A stretch of DNA of 64,000 nucleotides from Mycobacterium vicinigordonae (GCF_013466425.1 NZ_CP059165.1:4092001-4156000), one strand, 5' to 3'; shown: positions 38,345 through 53,778, counted from the stretch's first letter. A program made the numbers and translations. The notes: a model not told the origin generated them from the letters alone.

Positions 38345-39235
38345 ATGGGCACTATCACCGCTACCAGCTTCACTTCGCAGGCCACTCGCTGCGCGGCCTG
38401 GCTCTCCCGGCCGCCTGGCGTCGGGCCGCACCCCGCGATCGTCCTCGCGCACGGACTAGGCGCCAACCACACCATGGCGCTGTCGCGCTACCAACAACAT
38501 TTCGCAGCAGCCGGCATGGCAACGCTGGCGTTTGACTACCGCAACCTCGGAGACTCCGACGGCACCCCCCGACAACGGCTCAGCCTGCGTCGACATCGTC
38601 GCGACATCGCGGCAGCGCTGGATTTCGTGCGCGAACTGCCGGACGTCGATGCCGGTCGCGTGGCCCTGTGGGGAACCAGCCTGGGCGCGATGCACGTCCT
38701 GCGGGTCGCCGCACAAAGGCCTGACCTCGCCGCGGTGGTGGTGCAGTGTCCGATCGTCGACGGACCGGCGACGCTGCGACGGATGGACCCGGTCGCGCTG
38801 CTACGGATCGGGCCGGCGATCCTCGAGGACGCCGTTCGCGCCGCTTTCGGACGGGAGCGCCGATACGTGCCCATCGTCGGACAGCCCGGCAGCGTAGCGG
38901 CTGTCACGGTGGCCGGGGCGCAAGCCGGCTGGGATTCGACGGTGGACCCCGGGGGGTCGTTCGACAACCGCGTCGCCGCATCGAATGTCATCGAGATCGC
39001 CGTCACCAGCGCCAAGCGCGCGGCGCGCCGGATCACCGCCCCGGTGCTGGTATGCATATCAGACCGGGAGACGTTGATGGATCCGCGCCACGCCGAGGAT
39101 GTCGCCCGCCGTGCCCCACGCGGCACCGCGCGGCACTACGACGGCGACCATTTCCAGATCTACCATCCGCCGCTGCTAGCCGACCTGCTCGCCGATCAGA
39201 CCGCGTTTCTCAAGGAGCATCTCAGTGTCGCATAA
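38345..39235 (+). CDS. Alpha/beta hydrolase
   Basis: A 296-residue serine hydrolase. The oxyanion region is HGLGANHTMALSRY, the nucleophile elbow is WGTSLGAM (Ser near residue 114), the acid is in CISDRETLMDP and the histidine in YDGDHFQIYHPP. It resembles the DeoC/acetylxylan-esterase-like hydrolases that act on small esters; substrate unknown. ATG 38345 follows TTGGAGGA closely. It overlaps the next gene by 11 bases and is under the divergent TetR repressor, so hydrolase and DinB-like protein form an inducible operon. Confidence 0.85.
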   Translation: MGTITATSFTSQATRCAAWLSRPPGVGPHPAIVLAHGLGANHTMALSRYQQHFAAAGMATLAFDYRNLGDSDGTPRQRLSLRRHRRDIAAALDFVRELPDVDAGRVALWGTSLGAMHVLRVAAQRPDLAAVVVQCPIVDGPATLRRMDPVALLRIGPAILEDAVRAAFGRERRYVPIVGQPGSVAAVTVAGAQAGWDSTVDPGGSFDNRVAASNVIEIAVTSAKRAARRITAPVLVCISDRETLMDPRHAEDVARRAPRGTARHYDGDHFQIYHPPLLADLLADQTAFLKEHLSVA

Positions 39236-39926
39236 CCCGCTGCGTGCCAACGATATTCGATTCGTCGACTTCTCCGCGAGCCTGACGGCGAACGACTGGT
39301 CGCAACCAAGTCTGTGCACCCAGTGGACCAATCACGAAGTGCTGGCCCATCTGGTGCTGGGCTACCGGTCCTCGGTGAGCGAGTTGGCAGTGGGGATGTT
39401 CAGGCACCGCGGCTCGTTCGATCGCGCCAACGCGGCGTTAGCCGCCGAATTAGCGCTGCAGCGCGATCCCACGGAACTGATCGACGAATTCGCCGCCCTA
39501 ATCCACTGTCCCCGTGGCATCGGCCGGGTCTTTCCCCGACGGCTGTTGTTGGGCGACCACATCATTCACGAGCTCGATATTGGGTTTGCACTCGGTAGGA
39601 AGCCCGCGATTGACGTTGCAGCACTCGCCTGTGTTCTGAATACCCAAGTGCGCGTTCCGAATCCGTTCGTCCCTGCAGCAGCGCTGGCGCGTGGCCTGAA
39701 TCTTGCTGCCACCGATGTCGATTGGACCCACGGCTGGGGCGCGCTCACGGTGACCGGTGGCGCGGCACAGCTGGCCTCAGTACTCGCCGGACGACCATGG
39801 GGACTGGATCAGCTCAGCGGCGCCGGAGTCAGCGAGTTACGCTCGCGACTGTGGATTCGACGACACATCACCGGGGTGTCGCGTCGTCGAATCCACAGTC
39901 GGCTGAGTGATCCCAGCGGGAGGTGA
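39225..39926 (+). CDS. DinB-like / mycothiol-dependent maleylpyruvate isomerase-type protein
   Basis: A 233-residue protein whose first half has the four-helix DinB/MDMPI fold: [33 protein letters not shown], with the metal-type histidine in EVLAHL and a second in [13 protein letters not shown]. Members use mycothiol or act as thiol transferases in actinobacteria. GTG 39225 follows AAGGAG by 8 bases and lies inside the hydrolase gene's end. The last 59 bases overlap the convergent rsmE gene and contain a perfect hairpin. Catalytic role is inference from the fold. Confidence 0.75.
   Translation: MSHNPLRANDIRFVDFSASLTANDWSQPSLCTQWTNHEVLAHLVLGYRSSVSELAVGMFRHRGSFDRANAALAAELALQRDPTELIDEFAALIHCPRGIGRVFPRRLLLGDHIIHELDIGFALGRKPAIDVAALACVLNTQVRVPNPFVPAAALARGLNLAATDVDWTHGWGALTVTGGAAQLASVLAGRPWGLDQLSGAGVSELRSRLWIRRHITGVSRRRIHSRLSDPSGR
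39846..39901. terminator. Long perfect hairpin inside the convergent gene overlap
   Basis: CGACTGTGGATTCGACGAC (39846-39864) is exactly complementary to 39883-39901, a 19-pair stem around an 18-base loop. It lies at the 3' ends of two convergent genes and is partly coding in both. No T-tract follows on either side. It probably acts as a bidirectional transcription stop or mRNA 3'-end stabiliser. Confidence 0.6.
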
Positions 39927-40653
39927 GCACCCCCAGCGCTCCCAGCGCCACAGCGGCCGCGGTGGAGGTGCGCAGCACGGTTGGGCCCAGCCGGCCCACG
40001 ACGGCACCCGCCTCGGTCAGCGCGGCGATCTCCTCCGGCGCGATACCGCCTTCCGGCCCGATCACCAACATCACCGAATCAGATTGAGCCACAGCAATGT
40101 TCGCCATTGGTTCGATAGCTGATTCATGCAAGGCGACCACCACGCCGCCGGCGGCGACCAGATCTCGAATCCGGGCGGTCAACGCCTTGGTCGACACCAC
40201 GCCGTCGACCGGCGGAATGTGAGCCCGACGGGATTGGCGCGCCGCGGCGCGGGCCACCGCCCGCCACCGGCGCAGCCCCTTATCGACGCGGGCACCCTCC
40301 CAGTTGGCCACGCACCGCGCCGCCTGCCAGGCCAGGAACGCATCGGCACCCGCCTCGGTGGCCAACTCGATGGCCAATTCAGAGCGCTCGGACTTCGGCA
40401 ACGCCTGCACCACGGTCACCCTCGGCCGCGCCGGCGCGACAGTCCACCGCTGCTGCACACGGGCCCGAAGACCGTCCCGCCCAGCATGTTCGACCACGCA
40501 CCGGGCCAGGCAACCCGCGCCGTCACCGAGCACCAACTCTTCTCCCACCCGGACTCGTCGCACGGTGGCAGCGTGGAAACCTTCGTCTCCGGCTACCTCG
40601 ACCAGCGCGCCGGCGCCGGCCAACGCATTGACATAGAACAGCGTGGCCACCAT
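39868..40653 (-). CDS. rsmE: 16S rRNA (uracil-1498-N3) methyltransferase RsmE
   Basis: A 261-residue SPOUT methyltransferase that modifies U1498 in the decoding centre. The N-terminal PUA-like domain has [20 protein letters not shown]; the C-terminal SPOUT knot has [19 protein letters not shown] and the end [12 protein letters not shown]. It starts at ATG 40653, 15 bases after the dnaJ2 stop, in the hrcA-dnaJ2-rsmE operon known from M. tuberculosis (Rv2374c-Rv2372c). Confidence 0.95.
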   Translation of the reverse strand: MVATLFYVNALAGAGALVEVAGDEGFHAATVRRVRVGEELVLGDGAGCLARCVVEHAGRDGLRARVQQRWTVAPARPRVTVVQALPKSERSELAIELATEAGADAFLAWQAARCVANWEGARVDKGLRRWRAVARAAARQSRRAHIPPVDGVVSTKALTARIRDLVAAGGVVVALHESAIEPMANIAVAQSDSVMLVIGPEGGIAPEEIAALTEAGAVVGRLGPTVLRTSTAAAVALGALGVLTSRWDHSADCGFDDATPR

Positions 40654-40668
40654 GTGCGGGCCGAACGG

Positions 40669-41814
40669 CTAACGACCGGTGAAGGTCTCGCGCAACCTGC
40701 TGAACAGCCCGCCGCCTCCGGCGTGTGCCGAGCGAACCTCCGCCACATCGCGGGTGCGGCGATTCTTCAGCTCGCGCAGCAATTCGACGTCGTTGTGGTC
40801 CAGCCGGGTGGGAACCACCACTTCCACGTGCACATGCAGGTCGCCCCGGGTGTTGGAGCGTAGGTGCGGCATCCCCCGGCCACGCAGCGTGATCGTGGCG
40901 CCAGGCTGGGTACCGGGCGGAATGACGACGTCGCTGGCGCCGTCCAGGATCGCGTCCAGGGTGACCGTGGCGCCCAGCGCCGCGTCGACCATCGGCACCG
41001 AGACGGTGCAGTGCAAGTCGTCGCCCTGCCGGGCGAAGATGTCGTGGGACTGCTCGTGCACCTCGACGTATAGGTCGCCCGCCGGACCTCCCCCGGGCCC
41101 CACCTCGCCCTGGGCGGCAAGCCGGACCCGCATGCCTTCGGCGACCCCGGCCGGGATCTTGACGGTGATGTCACGACGCGCGCGCACCCGACCGTCGCCC
41201 ATGCACTGATAGCAGGGATCGGGAATGGTCACCCCCACGCCGCGACAGGTGGGACATGGTCGCGAGGTCAACATCTGACCGAGCAGCGAACGCTGCACAC
41301 TTTGCACCTCGCCGCGACCCCCGCAGGTGTCGCACGGGACGGGCGCCGAATCGCCGTTAGTGCCTTTGCCCTGGCAGCGGTCGCACAACACCGCGGTGTC
41401 GACGGTGACCTGCTTGGTAACCCCGGTTGCGCACTCCTCCAGATCGAGCCGCATCCGCAACAGCGAGTCCGAACCCGGACGCACCCGGCCTATCGGACCA
41501 CGTCCGCCGCCGCCTCCACTGAAGCCGCCGCCGAAGAACGCCTCGAACACATCACCCAGACCACCGAAGCCAGCGAAGCCGTTGCCCGCACCGGCGTTTT
41601 CGAGTGGATCGCCACCCAGGTCGACGATGCGGCGTTTGTCCGGATCGCTCAACACCTCGTATGCGGCGCTGATCTCCTGAAATTTGGCCTGTGCGGCCTG
41701 ATCCGGGTTGACGTCGGGATGCAGCTCACGCGCCAACTTGCGGTAGGCGCGCTTGATCTCCGCATCGCTGGCGCCCTTGCTGACGCCGAGCAGCCCGTAA
41801 TAGTCGCGTGCCAC
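40669..41814 (-). CDS. dnaJ2: Co-chaperone DnaJ2
   Basis: A 381-residue Hsp40. The J domain (1-70) has the HPD motif ([10 protein letters not shown]). A Gly/Phe-rich stretch (75-115) and a zinc domain with four CxxCxGxG repeats follow ([32 protein letters not shown], about residues 145-210), then the substrate-binding beta domains. It stimulates DnaK ATPase and delivers unfolded proteins. It starts at GTG 41814. Its linkage to hrcA and not to dnaK marks it as the second DnaJ paralogue. Confidence 0.96.
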   Translation of the reverse strand: MARDYYGLLGVSKGASDAEIKRAYRKLARELHPDVNPDQAAQAKFQEISAAYEVLSDPDKRRIVDLGGDPLENAGAGNGFAGFGGLGDVFEAFFGGGFSGGGGGRGPIGRVRPGSDSLLRMRLDLEECATGVTKQVTVDTAVLCDRCQGKGTNGDSAPVPCDTCGGRGEVQSVQRSLLGQMLTSRPCPTCRGVGVTIPDPCYQCMGDGRVRARRDITVKIPAGVAEGMRVRLAAQGEVGPGGGPAGDLYVEVHEQSHDIFARQGDDLHCTVSVPMVDAALGATVTLDAILDGASDVVIPPGTQPGATITLRGRGMPHLRSNTRGDLHVHVEVVVPTRLDHNDVELLRELKNRRTRDVAEVRSAHAGGGGLFSRLRETFTGR

Positions 41815-41873
41815 GTCTGACCTCTCTTAGCCGCCGAGCCGGCGGCTGTCCAAAAAACCCGTTCGGTGCGCGG

Positions 41874-43022
<1,149 letters not shown>

Positions 43023-43097
43023 CTAGCCTTTGCACGTGGTCCCGTCGAGGGTTGCGTCGGGCCGTGTTTGAGGCGAAAGCGACCGGGAGCGACGACG

Positions 43098-43412
43098 ATG
43101 ATCTTCAAAGGCGTACGCGAGGGCAAGCCGTACCCCGAACATGGGCTGTCCTACCGGGACTGGTCTCAGATTCCGCCGCAACAGATCCGTCTCGACGAAC
43201 TGGTGACCACGACGAGGGTGCTCGAACTGGATCGCCTGCTCTCGGAGGACTCCACTTTCTACGGCGACCTGTTCCCGCATGCGGTGCGGTGGCGCGGAAT
43301 CATCTACCTCGAGGACGGCCTGCACCGGGCGGTGCGGGCCGCGCTACGAAACCGCACGGTCCTGCATGCCCGGGTGTACGACATGGACATGGCTCCCGAC
43401 GCGGGGCAATAG
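43098..43412 (+). CDS. Conserved mycobacterial protein, Rv2375-like
   Basis: A 104-residue protein with the conserved core RVLELDRLLSEDSTFYGDLFPHAVRWRGIIYLEDGLHRAVRAALRNRTVLHARV. It matches Rv2375, which lies divergent from hrcA in M. tuberculosis. The DGxHRAxRAA part resembles ParB/toxin-antitoxin-like 'HRA' segments, but the function is unknown. ATG 43098 was chosen because the segment MIFKGVREGKPYP starts there; a long upstream open frame runs antisense to hrcA. Confidence 0.8.
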   Translation: MIFKGVREGKPYPEHGLSYRDWSQIPPQQIRLDELVTTTRVLELDRLLSEDSTFYGDLFPHAVRWRGIIYLEDGLHRAVRAALRNRTVLHARVYDMDMAPDAGQ

Positions 43413-43474
43413 CTGGTCACGTTTTGGTCGCTCCGCGTGTCGAAGAAGTGAAGACACGTATACGGAGGTACGCC

Positions 43475-44065
43475 ATGCCACGACTCACCGGAGTCCGCGA
43501 CCGCGACGCCGGGCTCGGCGCCCGGATCGCGTTCTTCTTCACCAAACGCCGCTTCAGGCAGCTTACTGGCCGCGAGACGGCCACCATGCTCGAACCGATA
43601 CGCATGTATGCGCACGTCCCGCGGCTGCTGCGGGCCTACGGGCGACTGGAACAGGCCGAAGCCAAGCTAGACATCCTCAGCCCCAGGCAGCGCGCGCTGG
43701 CCGAACTGAAGTCAGCGACGACGGCGCGCTGCGAATTCTGCATCGACCTCGGCTCACAGATCGCGCGGGGATTGGGATTCACCGATGAGGAATTACTGGC
43801 GCTGGCCGACTACCGCACCGCCGCATGCTTCAGCGACGTGGAGAAACTCATCCTCGACTACGCCACCGTGATCACCCGCACCCCGGTCGAGGTGAGCAAC
43901 GAACTGTTCGACGCATTGCGCCTGCACTTCGACACCGCGCAGTTGGTCGCGCTCACGCACATCGTGACCCTGGGCAATCTGCGCGCCCGGTTCAATCTTG
44001 CGCTGGACATCGGATCGTCCGGGCTGTCCGACGGCCTGGTGTGTGCGCTGCCCGACCGGTCATGA
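43475..44065 (+). CDS. Carboxymuconolactone decarboxylase / AhpD-family protein
   Basis: A 196-residue CMD-family protein. The AhpD-like core has the redox CxxC motif in TARCEFCIDLGSQIARG (near residue 86) with a following conserved Glu/His region. These proteins are peroxidase-like thiol enzymes or decarboxylases. ATG 43475 follows ACGGAGG. Its stop overlaps the start of the sigma factor gene (ATGA), the typical arrangement of ECF41 sigma factors and their CMD-type partner, so the sigma factor probably controls this gene. Confidence 0.85.
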   Translation: MPRLTGVRDRDAGLGARIAFFFTKRRFRQLTGRETATMLEPIRMYAHVPRLLRAYGRLEQAEAKLDILSPRQRALAELKSATTARCEFCIDLGSQIARGLGFTDEELLALADYRTAACFSDVEKLILDYATVITRTPVEVSNELFDALRLHFDTAQLVALTHIVTLGNLRARFNLALDIGSSGLSDGLVCALPDRS

Positions 44066-44958
44066 CGTCGCAGCCGATCGACCGGTTCGAGGCGGCCCGG
44101 CCCCAGCTGCGCGCAATCGCCTACCGGATGTTGGGGTCGGTCGAGGATGCCGAGGACGCGGTTCAGGAAGCCTGGTTGCGGCTGAGCCAATGGTCGGCCC
44201 GGGAGAACCGCGGTGTCGAGAATGAAGCCGAGAATATCGCCAACCTCGACGCGTGGCTTACTACCGTGGTAGCCCGGATCTGCTTGAACACGCTGCGCGC
44301 CCGTCGCACCGGCGAACAAACCCTGGCGCGCCTGCCGGATCCGATCGTGGATTTCGAGGGCGCATCCGACCCCGAGCACCGGGCGCTGTTGGGCGATGCC
44401 GTGGGCCTAGCACTGCTTGTGGTGCTCGATACCCTGGCGCCGGCCGAGCGGTTGGCCTTCGTGCTGCACGACGCGTTCGCAGTGCCGTTCGAGCAGATCG
44501 CGCCGATCGTTGAGCGCTCACCGGAGGCGACCCGCAAGCTGGCCAGCCGGGCGCGCCGGCGAATCCAGCAGGCAGGGCCGGTTCCCGAGTCCGACGTCGC
44601 CACCGGGCGCGAGGCCCGAGACGTCGTGGCCGCGTTCTTCGCCGCCGGGCGCAGCGGCCACTTCGACCGACTGATCGCGGTGTTGCATCCCGACGTAGTG
44701 CTGCGTGGCGACCTCGGGTCGGGCACCCCGGTCGTACGCGCCGAGGGGGCTTCGGTGGTGGCCGAGTTGGCCCGCAGTTATGCCGGACCGGAACGCGACG
44801 TGCAGGCGGCGACCGTGAACGGGACCGCGGGCGCCGTGGTCTCGGTCGCCGGCCGAGCGACTGCGGTCCTGGCTTTCGTGGTCCACGATCGGCGGATCAC
44901 CGCGATCGACGTGCTGGCCGACCCGGACCGCCTCGCCAGGCTCGGCCTGGACCGGTAG
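44062..44958 (+). CDS. ECF sigma factor with C-terminal SnoaL-like domain (ECF41 / SigJ type)
   Basis: A 298-residue alternative sigma factor. Region sigma-2 lies at residues 8-75 (RAIAYRMLGSVEDAEDAVQEAWLR), sigma-4 at 115-170 (PAERLAFVLHDAFAVPFEQIA), and a SnoaL/NTF2-like domain at about 185-298. ECF41 factors carry this domain instead of an anti-sigma factor and use it to switch activity. The start ATG 44062 overlaps the CMD stop. SigJ of M. tuberculosis has the same domain order but another location, so I do not use that name. Confidence 0.88.
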   Translation: MTSQPIDRFEAARPQLRAIAYRMLGSVEDAEDAVQEAWLRLSQWSARENRGVENEAENIANLDAWLTTVVARICLNTLRARRTGEQTLARLPDPIVDFEGASDPEHRALLGDAVGLALLVVLDTLAPAERLAFVLHDAFAVPFEQIAPIVERSPEATRKLASRARRRIQQAGPVPESDVATGREARDVVAAFFAAGRSGHFDRLIAVLHPDVVLRGDLGSGTPVVRAEGASVVAELARSYAGPERDVQAATVNGTAGAVVSVAGRATAVLAFVVHDRRITAIDVLADPDRLARLGLDR

Positions 44959-44967
44959 CGGGCCGGC

Positions 44968-45474
44968 TCAGTGCGAGGCGGCCTGCAGCAACTCCATCGC
45001 GGAGCTGCGGGAGAGCACCCAGCTGCCCTGATTGACGAAGGTGACGTTCTGAGTGACCGGCGGCGAGAGCTTCGGACCTGACACCGAGACGTCAGCGGTG
45101 GCCGCACCGTTGGCGGCCGGCTGGATGTTGGCGATGCTGAACGCCAGCGGCAACTGGCCGTTCTTCTGTGCCTTCTTAAGCTGATGATCGGCCAGGTGAG
45201 CCTCGGTTCCGCCGATGCCACCCTCGACCAGATCACTCTTGTTCGCGAACGGAACGCTGGGGTCGGCCAGGCTGTTTAGCAGGCCGGTCAGCTGGGCGGC
45301 GGTCGGTACTGCTGCAGTCGGCGCCGGCGCGGGGTCCTGCGGCAGCGGCGCGCCGTAGACGACCGGTTGCACGCGGAAGCCGGTCGGCTCGACTACGGCG
45401 GTTAATCCAGCGGCGGCAGCGCCAACACCGACGACGGCGGCTGCGCCGAAGGCCAGTTTCTTGATGGTCAGCAT
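44968..45474 (-). CDS. cfp2: Secreted low-molecular-weight antigen MTB12/Cfp2
   Basis: A 168-residue secreted protein, the same length as M. tuberculosis Cfp2 (Rv2376c). The signal peptide (residues 1-~40) starts [19 protein letters not shown] Pro/Ala-rich stretch and then a small cystatin-like alpha/beta domain follow ([32 protein letters not shown]). Found in culture filtrate; the function is unknown. ATG 45474 was chosen over a frame beginning at 45513. It separates the CMD/sigma cassette from the mycobactin genes, as cfp2 borders mbtH in M. tuberculosis, but mbtH and mbtG are not next to it here. Confidence 0.92.
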   Translation of the reverse strand: MLTIKKLAFGAAAVVGVGAAAAGLTAVVEPTGFRVQPVVYGAPLPQDPAPAPTAAVPTAAQLTGLLNSLADPSVPFANKSDLVEGGIGGTEAHLADHQLKKAQKNGQLPLAFSIANIQPAANGAATADVSVSGPKLSPPVTQNVTFVNQGSWVLSRSSAMELLQAASH

Positions 45475-45659
45475 TTCGTGTCCCCCTCGATTCTCACGTG
45501 CACAGTTGTGCATGGTGTGACTGATGTTTCGGTTGATGGCCTGGTTGCGTTACACCCACCGTAGCGATCCACGCCGACACCGATGCTGTGCCGCAGCTGT
45601 GTAGCAGGCATGAATAGCTGTGCGACGCTCACCTGCCCGCAAGTCAGCTCTCTCGCACG

Positions 45660-48600
45660 TCAACCCTCGGCGAGCACCTCTTCGTCGGTCAACGCCGCGA
45701 TCTCGAGATAGTGGCGCGCGATTACGGCCAGTCGCTGCGGCGTGCCCCGTTGAGCCTCGCGCGTTTCCAGCCGGTCGGCCAGGCCGGCGACCGTGCGAGT
45801 CGCGAAGAGATCGGTGACCACCGCGTGGTCGACGTCGAGCCAGTCGCGGATTCGGGCGATGACGGTTGTGGCCAGCACCGAGTCGCCGCCCTGGGCGAAG
45901 AAGTCGTCGTGCACGCCGATCGACGAGCGGCCCAGTACCTCGGCGACAATGTCGGCGACCGCCGCTTCCACATCGGTGCCCGGTGTGCCGGCTCCGGCTT
46001 GGAAGGCCTCGGCGGCGTCCGCTGTATCCGACACTCGCGGCTCTAGCAACGCAATCACCGCGCGTCGGTCGAGCTTGGCGTTGGCGGTCAGCGGCATCTG
46101 CGGAAGGACGACGATGCGACTGGGAACCATGTAGCTCGGCAGCAGCTCGCCGAGGGCCTCGGTGAGCCGGGCGGCGTCACCGATTTCGGCCGGTTCGCCG
46201 GCGACGGCGGCGACGAGCTTGGGCGCCCCGGTGCCAACGACCGCGACGACGGCATGGCGTACCCCGGGCACGGTGCGCAGTGCGCTCTCTACCTCGCCGA
46301 GCTCGACCCGATATCCGCGGATCTGCACCTGATGATCGGCTCGGCCCAGGAACTCGATGGTGCCGTCGGGCCAATACCGGGCCAGGTCGCCGGTCTTATA
46401 CCAACGGATTCCGTCGTGCTCGACGAAGCGCTGCGCGGTTCGTTCGGGGTCGTTGCGGTAGCCGGCGGCCACGTTGGCGCCACCCACCCAGAGTTCGCCG
46501 GGCACCCAGTCGAGGCAATCCCGGCCCGACGGAGCGACCACCCGGCACCGCACGTTGCGCAGCGGGACGCCGAACGGCACCGTGGCCCAGTGCGCCGGAG
46601 GCGCGCCGCTCACCTCGCAGATGGTGCTGTGGATGGCGGTCTCGGTTGCTCCGCCCAAACCGGAGAACCGGCAATCGGGAACCTGGCGGGCCAATCGCCG
46701 GGCCAGGTCCGCGCCGACCCAGTCGCCGCCTAGGATCACCGCACGCAGCGAATCCCCCAACTGGTCACCACCGATCTCCAGGATCATGTCCAGCATGCTG
46801 GGCACACAGTTGAGGATCGAAACTCGGTGTCGGCGAATCAATTCCACCCACGAAGCGGCTGCGGCTCGTTCCTCGGCATCGATCGCTACGACAGTCCCCC
46901 CGACGGAGAACATGCCGAACATGTCGTACACCGACAGGTCGAACTCGAGGGCCGACAACGCCAGCGCGCGGTCGTGGCCGCCGACCCCGAACCAGTCGTT
47001 GACGGCGTCGATGGTGTTCATCGCCGCGCTGTGGGGCACCTCGACGCCTTTGGGCTGTCCGGTGGAGCCCGAGGTGAACAGCACGTAAGCGATCGCCCCA
47101 GTATTCGGAACTATCGGCGCCGGAAGGGGTTTGGTGTAGGTGCGGGCGGTGTCCAGGGACAGACAGGGCACCCCGGCGCCCAGGTTAGTTCCGCCCAGCG
47201 TCAGTGCTGCCACGACATCGGCGCCCTGCAGGATCTTGGCCTGTCGCGCTTCCGGCTGATCGAACCCGATCGGCACATACGCGCCACCGGCCGCAAGCAC
47301 CCCCAGGACGGCGACGATCTGGTCGCGCCCCTTGGGCAATTGCACGCCGACCGCGTCGCCGGGCTGGACACCCTGCCCGCACAGCGCCCCCGCGACTGCC
47401 AGAGCCGATTCGGCGAGTTGGCCGTAATTCCAGGACCCAGCGGTGTCGCCGCTGCCCCATACCACCGCCGGCGCATCCGGATTTGCGGTCGCGTGCTCGA
47501 AAAATCCTTGATGCAAACATCTCTGGCTGACCGGCCCGTCGGTGGCGTTGGTCGCCGCACGCACCGTCGCCTGGGCGCTCGGCAGCCGCACCGCGGCCTC
47601 GGCTTCCCAGCCGATGTCACCCTCGCCGAGGCGCTCGACCGCTTCGACGAACCTGTCGAACATGGCCTCGATCAGCCCGTCCGGGAATGCCGATTCCCGG
47701 ACGTCCCAGTTGATCAGCAATCCGCCTCGCAGCTCGGTGATTTGAGCGTCCAGCAGCACCTGTGGGCCTTGCGAAATGATCCAGACGGGCTCGCCGAACG
47801 TGTCGATCACCTGGTCGGTGAACAGCTCACCCAAGTCCAGGGCGCTGGTGAACACGATGGGCGCCAGCACCGGCTCGCCACGTTGCCGGCCCAGGTCACG
47901 CAATACATCCAAGCCGGAATATGCTGTGTGGGATCCGCTTTCGTACATACGGCGCTGGATATCGCGGGCCCGTTCGGCCACCGACACGTTCTCGGTGACG
48001 TCGACCTCGAGCATGATCGAGGAGGTGAAGTCGCCGACTACTCGATCGATGTCGGGATGCACCGTCTCGCGTTGGAACAGTGGGATGTTCAGGAGGAACC
48101 TGCTCTGAGCCGACCACCCGCCGATGGTGTCGGCGAAGACAGCGGCCAGCACCGTGGCCGGGGTGACGCCACGCGCGTGCGCTCCCGTAACTAGCGTCCG
48201 CTTGGCATCTGGCCCCAGCCAGTGGTCGTGGCGGACGGTGCGATACGGTGCGCGCCACTCGCCCGCCGCCACGGTCGGCAGTTCGGGCGCACCCGCCATT
48301 TCGGGTAGACGCTGCTGCCACCAACGCCGGTCTTGGTCGCGCGCCCCGGCGTGTTCGCGACGTTCGGTCCGGTATCGCCGGTAGCTATAGCCCGGGGTGG
48401 GCAGCGTCGCACCGTTGTACGCCTCGGCGAGATCCGCGACCAGAATCCGGTAGCTCATCGCGTCACCGGCCAGCATGTCGATATCCAGGTGCAGTCTGCT
48501 ACGGTCGCCGTCCCGCAAAGTCAGGGTGATGTCGAAGACCTGCCCATCCTCGATCGCCAAGCGCTGGTGGGTCTTTCGGTCGCGCAGCTCATTTAGTGCC

Positions 48601-49196
48601 AACTCGGCGCTGGCTGGTTCCTGGCCGCGCAGGTCGACCACGGCGAAGACCGACCGACCTGGCTCGGGCATCGTCTGTTGTGTACCGTCCGGAAGGAATC
48701 GGGTGCGCAGCATCGGGTGGGCCGCCACCAGATCGGCCACCGCGCGTTCCAGCCGCACCGGGTCCGCGCCGGTCCCATCGAACTCCACGTAGAGGTGCGC
48801 GGCAACGCCGCCGAGCTCCTGCGCATCCTGCCGGCCGATCCAATACGCGTGCTGCATGGCAGCCAACGGGAACGGGTCGAATTCATCCGCCGGCTCCGCC
48901 GCCGAGGAGACGACCGGCTCAGCGGCGCCGTCGGGTTCGCCGTCAAGGGCCAGCAGCCCGTACCAGGAGTCCACCGTAGGGCTGGCGGCAAGCTGGGCGA
49001 ACGTGACGTCGGCACCGCGCTTGCGCCACCCGCCCGCCATCGACATCATCCGGATCGAGTTCAGCCCAAGCTGGATCAGGTCGTCGTGATCGGCGACTTC
49101 CTCCGCAGCGCAGCCCAGTTGCGCCGCGATCGTAGCCTTGATCTCGTCCCTGGTGATCCTGTGTTCGGTGTCGCGCACTCCGTGCAGCGGCTCCAT
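45660..49196 (-). CDS. mbtB: Mycobactin synthetase MbtB (aryl carrier-cyclisation-adenylation-PCP, no TE)
   Basis: A 1178-residue NRPS. The domains in order are: an aryl carrier (1-75, Ser near residue 48 in LGLNSIRMMS), a heterocyclisation domain (about 90-530, motif DMLAGDAMS near 242), an adenylation domain (about 560-1060, A3 motif TSGSTGQPKG near 709) and a PCP (FFAQGGDSVLA near 1104). It should load salicylate (via MbtA), activate Ser or Thr and form the phenyloxazoline ring. The ~230-residue thioesterase that ends M. tuberculosis MbtB (1414 residues) is absent. ATG 49196 was chosen over ATG 49202 because of spacing to GAGAGGGG. Last gene of its operon. Confidence 0.93.
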   Translation of the reverse strand: MEPLHGVRDTEHRITRDEIKATIAAQLGCAAEEVADHDDLIQLGLNSIRMMSMAGGWRKRGADVTFAQLAASPTVDSWYGLLALDGEPDGAAEPVVSSAAEPADEFDPFPLAAMQHAYWIGRQDAQELGGVAAHLYVEFDGTGADPVRLERAVADLVAAHPMLRTRFLPDGTQQTMPEPGRSVFAVVDLRGQEPASAELALNELRDRKTHQRLAIEDGQVFDITLTLRDGDRSRLHLDIDMLAGDAMSYRILVADLAEAYNGATLPTPGYSYRRYRTERREHAGARDQDRRWWQQRLPEMAGAPELPTVAAGEWRAPYRTVRHDHWLGPDAKRTLVTGAHARGVTPATVLAAVFADTIGGWSAQSRFLLNIPLFQRETVHPDIDRVVGDFTSSIMLEVDVTENVSVAERARDIQRRMYESGSHTAYSGLDVLRDLGRQRGEPVLAPIVFTSALDLGELFTDQVIDTFGEPVWIISQGPQVLLDAQITELRGGLLINWDVRESAFPDGLIEAMFDRFVEAVERLGEGDIGWEAEAAVRLPSAQATVRAATNATDGPVSQRCLHQGFFEHATANPDAPAVVWGSGDTAGSWNYGQLAESALAVAGALCGQGVQPGDAVGVQLPKGRDQIVAVLGVLAAGGAYVPIGFDQPEARQAKILQGADVVAALTLGGTNLGAGVPCLSLDTARTYTKPLPAPIVPNTGAIAYVLFTSGSTGQPKGVEVPHSAAMNTIDAVNDWFGVGGHDRALALSALEFDLSVYDMFGMFSVGGTVVAIDAEERAAAASWVELIRRHRVSILNCVPSMLDMILEIGGDQLGDSLRAVILGGDWVGADLARRLARQVPDCRFSGLGGATETAIHSTICEVSGAPPAHWATVPFGVPLRNVRCRVVAPSGRDCLDWVPGELWVGGANVAAGYRNDPERTAQRFVEHDGIRWYKTGDLARYWPDGTIEFLGRADHQVQIRGYRVELGEVESALRTVPGVRHAVVAVVGTGAPKLVAAVAGEPAEIGDAARLTEALGELLPSYMVPSRIVVLPQMPLTANAKLDRRAVIALLEPRVSDTADAAEAFQAGAGTPGTDVEAAVADIVAEVLGRSSIGVHDDFFAQGGDSVLATTVIARIRDWLDVDHAVVTDLFATRTVAGLADRLETREAQRGTPQRLAVIARHYLEIAALTDEEVLAEG

Positions 49197-49226
49197 GATC
49201 ATCCCCTCTCGGCCTCCACCTTGCGG

Positions 49227-53771
<4,545 letters not shown>

Positions 53772-53778
53772 CAGAGCC

